Assembly (NCBI GenBank): GCA_022702085.1
Contig: JAKONF010000126.1
Span: 1 to 7,510, forward strand
From: Rickettsiaceae bacterium
GTDB lineage: Bacteria; Pseudomonadota; Alphaproteobacteria; Rickettsiales; Rickettsiaceae
Length of the DNA: 7,510 nt
Reading direction: 5' to 3'
The notes under the pieces are model-generated. The model was not told where the DNA came from. It worked only from the letters and a program-made list of their open reading frames with translations, and did not search any database. Shown here in pieces: positions 6,239-7,510 of this stretch (positions are counted from its first letter, which is position 1; each line of letters starts with the position of its first letter). The position numbers and the translations under genes were made by a program.

Positions 6239-7510
6239 CTATTGCTTTAATTTAAATTTTAACTTTTCTAGATCAAAAATTAACTTTATTGTAGCACCAA
6301 ATGATGTGTTATTATTTATTTCAATCAAACCATAATGATCTTGTACTATTTTTTTAACAATAGCGAGTCCAATTCCCATACCTGAATCTTTGGTAGAAAC
6401 ATATGCATCAGTTGCCTTGCTTAAAATGTTATCAGCAAAACCATTACCATTGTCCTCTATGGATATTTCAAGCATTTCTTCATTTTGGCTAATCTTAACT
6501 ATGATTTGCGGTGATGTTGAATGCTCCAGAGATTCTTCGGCATTCTTTAATAAATTTAACATTACCTGATTAATTTGCGTCATATCACCGACAAATTGAA
6601 TGGCTTTATTATCGCTTTGAAAAATATATTTTATTTTTTCGTAGATGATTTTTCTAGAATCAACTAAGTCTCTAATTGCCGCGGCTATATCAAATTTAAT
6701 CAACATTGGTAATGGTAGCCTAGCAAAATCAACAAACTCGGCAACAATTTTTTTTATATCATTGGTATGTCTGATGATTATCTGTACATATTTTTTGAAA
6801 GTTGTTTTATCTGCCACTTCTATTTCAAATTTTTTGAGTAATCTCTCAGCTGATAAGTGAATTGGCGTAAGAGGATTTTTTATCTCATGTGCTACGCGCC
6901 TTGCCACATCTGACCATGCTAAAGCTCTTTGAGCAACAATCAAATCTTTTTGTCCTCGATCAATCTGCTTGATCATTCGGTTAAAAGCACTGGTTAAAAT
7001 TTTGATTTCATCTTTATTCAAATTTTCTTCAGATAACTGGACAGTTAGATCACCATCTTTGACTTTATCAGTGGCTTCCACCAGCTTTCTAATAGGTCTG
7101 ACTATTTGGCTTGCTAGAATGATTCCCCAACTGATAGCTGCTAGTAATAATAATAGAGCTATTAATACAAAAGATACCGAAAATCTAATCTGCATAGTGG
7201 AAATATTATCTCGTAATCTCCGGTATTCCTGGGCTGCTCCGTTGGTTTGATCTACGTGATCGATAATTTTGTTATCAATTAGTCTACCGACTAATAAATA
7301 GGTATCCTCATATTCTTTGAGCTTGATTAACATTTTAATTTTCGTTGGGTCATTTTTAATTTCAACAGTATATCCTTGATTAGCTTTTTCCATTAGGTGA
7401 AACGGTATCGAGTTAAACGATAGCGAAAAACTTAAAGGAGTATGAGCAAGTAAGCTATTGGTATTTGCATTATAGACTATTGCTTCATCTAGCGATCGCA
7501 TTTCAGCTTC
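6239..7510 (-). CDS. ntrY: NtrY, membrane sensor histidine kinase, N-terminal part outside the window
   Basis: The frame is open through the right edge (three codons precede the ATG at 7501). Visible are 423 residues and a TAG stop. NtrY senses a signal at the inner membrane and phosphorylates NtrX. Numbering from the first visible residue: about 1-109 are the end of an extracytoplasmic sensor region; about 110-134 are a transmembrane helix (F-V-L-I-A-L-L-L-L-L-A-A-I-S-W); 135-183 are a HAMP linker (I-V-R-P-I-R-K-L ... D-G-D-L). The dimerisation domain carries the NtrY-type H-box around His208 (V-A-R-R-V-A-H-E-I-K-N-P-L-T-P). The ATPase domain has the N-box N-L-L-K-N-A-E-E (N323), D-N-G-N-G-F (from D353) and G-M-G-I-G-L-A-I (377-384). 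The HAMP runs almost directly into the H-box region, leaving no room for the PAS domain found there in typical NtrY proteins. The internal ATG at 7501 should not be taken as the start, since full NtrY proteins are around 600-750 residues. Confidence 0.92.
   Translation of the reverse strand, partial: EAEMRSLDEAIVYNANTNSLLAHTPLSFSLSFNSIPFHLMEKANQGYTVEIKNDPTKIKMLIKLKEYEDTYLLVGRLIDNKIIDHVDQTNGAAQEYRRLRDNISTMQIRFSVSFVLIALLLLLAAISWGIILASQIVRPIRKLVEATDKVKDGDLTVQLSEENLNKDEIKILTSAFNRMIKQIDRGQKDLIVAQRALAWSDVARRVAHEIKNPLTPIHLSAERLLKKFEIEVADKTTFKKYVQIIIRHTNDIKKIVAEFVDFARLPLPMLIKFDIAAAIRDLVDSRKIIYEKIKYIFQSDNKAIQFVGDMTQINQVMLNLLKNAEESLEHSTSPQIIVKISQNEEMLEISIEDNGNGFADNILSKATDAYVSTKDSGMGIGLAIVKKIVQDHYGLIEINNNTSFGATIKLIFDLEKLKFKLKQ

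Overview
The window comes from an AT-rich bacterium (I judge about 30% G+C by eye; not computed). It is most likely an alphaproteobacterium, and a host-associated, Rickettsiales-like one is the best guess. The reasons are a NtrY/NtrX two-component pair with the alphaproteobacterial signature around the histidine box, a flagellar fliK-flgD pair, and strongly A/T-biased codons. I cannot place it more precisely from sequence alone. Every gene I can support lies on the minus strand, so the window reads right to left in the direction of transcription.

In order of transcription: (1) the 3' part of ntrY, a membrane sensor histidine kinase, cut by the right edge (7510-6239); (2) a 168-base gap with a perfect 9-bp dyad just ahead of ntrX; (3) ntrX, a complete response regulator with an AAA+ domain and a Fis-type DNA-binding tail (6070-4628); (4) a gene whose start codon overlaps the ntrX stop as TAATG. 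It encodes a lipoprotein signal peptide followed by a very long pentapeptide-repeat solenoid, but an in-frame TAA interrupts it at codon 48 (4628-2886); (5) a 114-base gap with inverted repeats and a promoter-like element matching the sigma-54 -24/-12 layout; (6) fliK, the hook-length control protein (2771-1212); (7) flgD, the hook-capping protein, cut by the left edge (1194-1).

The window therefore holds two transcriptional groups. The first is a NtrYX signalling group with a translationally coupled envelope-type pentapeptide-repeat gene as its downstream partner. The second is a hook-assembly group, fliK-flgD, probably continuing to flgE beyond the left edge.

The observations most worth a second look are: the roughly 100-pentapeptide protein coupled to ntrX and broken by one stop codon; a FlgD that appears to carry its hook-cap (Tudor/Ig-like) module twice; a NtrX without the GAFTGA loop lying close to a sigma-54-like fliK promoter; and a NtrY with no room for the usual PAS domain. 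I see no RNA genes, mobile elements or CRISPR arrays, and no gene-free stretch longer than 300 bases.
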